From an uncultured Verrucomicrobiota bacterium (lineage in GTDB: Bacteria > Verrucomicrobiota > Verrucomicrobiia > Chthoniobacterales > SZAS-18), in NCBI GenBank assembly GCA_937871685.1, contig CALMOL010000101.1, positions 10,379 to 18,244 of the forward strand: a DNA stretch of 7,866 nt. Reading direction: 5' to 3'. This document shows, piece by piece, positions 6,420 through 7,866 of this stretch; the stretch's first letter is position 1; the number at the start of each line of letters is the position of its first letter. A program made the translations under genes and the position numbers. The notes under the pieces were generated by a model. That model was not told the origin of the DNA. It saw nothing but the letters and a program-made list of their open reading frames with translations, and made no database searches.

Positions 6420-7187
6420 ATGAAGCTCATCTCCTGGAACGTCAACGGCCTGCGTGCTGCCCTGCGCAAGGGTCTCGCCGACTACGTGGCCGCCGAGCGC
6501 CCCGGCGTGCTCTGCCTCCAGGAAACGCGCTGCGACCCAACCTGCGACGCCCTTGGGCTCCTGTGGGCTGGCGACTTCCGTCACCACTGGTGCATCGCGG
6601 AGAAGAAGGGCTACTCCGGCACCGCCATCTTCACGCGCCGCGCGCCCCTGGCCGTCACCCAGGGCATCGGCCAGCCAGCGCACGACCGCGAGGGCCGCGT
6701 GCTCACGGCGGAATTCGAGGACCATTTCGTGGTCAACGTTTACACCCCCAATGCGCAGCACGCCCTTGCGCGCCTGGCCTACCGGCAGGAATGGGATGCG
6801 GCGTTCCTGGCCTACCTGCGTGCGCTGGAAATGCGCAAGCCGGTGATCTTCTGCGGCGACCTCAACGTGGCCCACGAGGAGCGCGACCTCGCCCGGCCGA
6901 AGGACAACGCCGGCACTCCCGGCTTCTCGCCCGAGGAGCGCGAAGGATTTCGCCGCCTGGTAGAGGCCGGCTTCGTGGATTCCTTCCGCGAGTTCGTGCC
7001 GGACGGCGGCCATTACACCTGGTGGAGCCAGCGGGGCGGCGCGCGGGGGCGGAACGTCGGCTGGCGCATCGACTACTGCCTGCTCTCTCGCGCCTTGCGC
7101 TCGCGCCTGCGCGCCGCCTTCATCCATCCGCACGTCCTCGGCTCCGACCATTGCCCGGTGGGCATCGAACTGGACGAAGCGGCGTGA
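6420..7187 (+). CDS. xth: Exodeoxyribonuclease III (AP endonuclease family 1)
   Basis: A 255-residue cytosolic DNA-repair nuclease of the ExoIII/ExoA family, which cuts 5' to abasic sites and removes 3' blocking groups in a Mg-dependent reaction. All family motifs are present: SWNVNGLRA (N7), CLQETR (E35), GYSGTAIFTR (64-73), VNVYTPN (Y108), CGDLNVAHEERDL (D147, N149), KDNAGTPGFSPEER (161-174), WWSQRGG...GWRIDYCL (D218) and the terminal GSDHCPVG (D243, H244). These match the known catalytic and metal-binding set, so the enzyme should be active. Length is usual for the family. The start ATG directly precedes KLISWN, the standard N-terminus. It begins 21 bases after the skp terminator, and its stop codon is one base from the end of the convergent gene on the other strand. 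No strong Shine-Dalgarno is seen. Confidence 0.96.
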   Translation: MKLISWNVNGLRAALRKGLADYVAAERPGVLCLQETRCDPTCDALGLLWAGDFRHHWCIAEKKGYSGTAIFTRRAPLAVTQGIGQPAHDREGRVLTAEFEDHFVVNVYTPNAQHALARLAYRQEWDAAFLAYLRALEMRKPVIFCGDLNVAHEERDLARPKDNAGTPGFSPEEREGFRRLVEAGFVDSFREFVPDGGHYTWWSQRGGARGRNVGWRIDYCLLSRALRSRLRAAFIHPHVLGSDHCPVGIELDEAA

Positions 7188-7188
7188 A

Positions 7189-7866
7189 TCACCCGCCGAA
7201 CCAGTCGGCCAATTGGTTCACCACGGGCGCGGAGAAGCGCCACGCGTCGTGGAGCAGGCGCTGGCCGAAGTCCGTCCAAGTCACGTCGGGGCACGCGGCC
7301 ACCAGCAGGGCGGCGAGCAGGGCGAGGTTGATGAGGTAGATCACCACGAGGGAGAAGAAGGTGCCTTGCGAGGTCAGGTCGCTCTGACCCTTCACGATCA
7401 TCCACACGGAGAAGGTGCCGTGGAAGCCCCACGTCACGCCCAGCCCCGCGAACAGCCAGCGCCGGTGCTCCCACGCGGCCGGCTCGATCCAGCCCGCGAG
7501 CGCCCAAGCCCCCACGAGGATCGCCGCGTAGAGCGGGAAAAAATACGGCGCGAGGGCGATCCAGAAGTTGTTCTTGTCGGTGACGATGTATCCGCCGCCC
7601 TCGCCGACGCGGAACTCGCTCACCCGCCCGCCCAGCAGCCACACCCAAAGCGCGTGCGTGAACTCATGGCCGAAAACTTAGATCCACAGCGGCCGAGGCA
7701 ATCCCGCAAACGCGATGAGCCACAGCACCAAGCCCAGGCCGAAGAACCAAAACTCCTCCGTGGCCCACCAGCCCGCGTCGCGCGCCGCGCGCGCGAACTC
7801 GTTAAAGAACGCCGACGACAGCACCCAGCACAGCGGCAGCAGGAAGACGCCCACGCACAGCTTCAC
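7189..7866 (-). pseudogene. HExxH polytopic membrane peptidase-like gene broken by a nonsense codon
   Basis: Read leftwards from the window edge, one frame encodes a multi-helix membrane protein but carries a single TAA at 7680-7678. Before the stop are 62 residues with two hydrophobic segments, ending PRPLWI. Directly after it, in the same frame, comes VFGHEFTHALWVWLLGG, then about 150 more residues with further hydrophobic segments (around FWIALAPYFFPLYAAILVG, RWLFAGLGVTWG and FSLVVIYLINLALLAALLV). HEFTH inside a hydrophobic stretch suggests an intramembrane metallopeptidase resembling the M50 type; GQSDLTSQG further on could supply the third metal ligand. Both are inference. Composition and codon style are the same on both sides, so one substitution (probably from a TAT or TAC Tyr codon) explains the break. 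The first in-frame restart I see is GTG 7644, which lies after HEFTH, so a restarted product would lack the motif. The true 5' end may lie beyond 7866: the GTG at the edge could be internal. Confidence 0.75.
7678..7680 (-). other. In-frame TAA interrupting the membrane peptidase gene
   Basis: The plus-strand bases tta read TAA on the minus strand. The preceding codons give PLWI and the following ones VFGHEFTH with no frame change. I expect an aromatic residue, probably Tyr, at this position in intact relatives. The possible causes are a real mutation, a sequencing or assembly error, or readthrough. Confidence 0.85.

Overview
The window is GC-rich, Gram-negative chromosomal DNA. It most likely comes from the Verrucomicrobiota (PVC group). 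This placement is inference. It rests on three things: a secreted protein that joins aromatic GWIN repeats to DxDxDG calcium-binding motifs and a C-terminal 'W..L.G...FFRVR' module; a polytopic HExxH membrane protein of a type I associate with that phylum; and a bamA-skp pair with five POTRA domains. No rRNA, tRNA, CRISPR array, insertion sequence or phage gene was seen.

Layout: (1) 32-901, minus: secreted repeat protein. (2) 901-1085: short divergent intergenic gap. (3) 1085-2896, plus: membrane-anchored DUF885-type predicted zinc peptidase. (4) 2897-3117: intergenic region with two arrays of a 7-nt repeat in opposite orientation, able to fold into one long hairpin that begins at the base after the peptidase stop codon, followed by a possible promoter and a small leader hairpin. 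(5) 3118-5586, plus: bamA, the outer-membrane protein insertase. (6) 5695-6342, plus: skp/ompH, the periplasmic chaperone, closed by a strong rho-independent terminator (6361-6399). (7) 6420-7187, plus: exodeoxyribonuclease III. (8) 7189-7866, minus, running to the window edge: a predicted membrane metallopeptidase broken by an in-frame TAA four codons before its HEFTH motif.

How the genes fit together: bamA and skp form the functional core. Skp-type chaperones carry unfolded outer-membrane proteins across the periplasm to BamA, which inserts them, and the two genes are adjacent in many Gram-negative bacteria. The peptidase, secreted repeat protein and interrupted membrane peptidase are also envelope proteins by their signal or membrane segments, but nothing in the sequence ties them to the Bam machinery. 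xth is an independent DNA-repair gene after the terminator.

No clear multi-gene novel system is present. The items most worth checking are the nonsense codon in the membrane peptidase, the inverted 7-nt repeat arrays upstream of bamA, and the GWIN-repeat protein.
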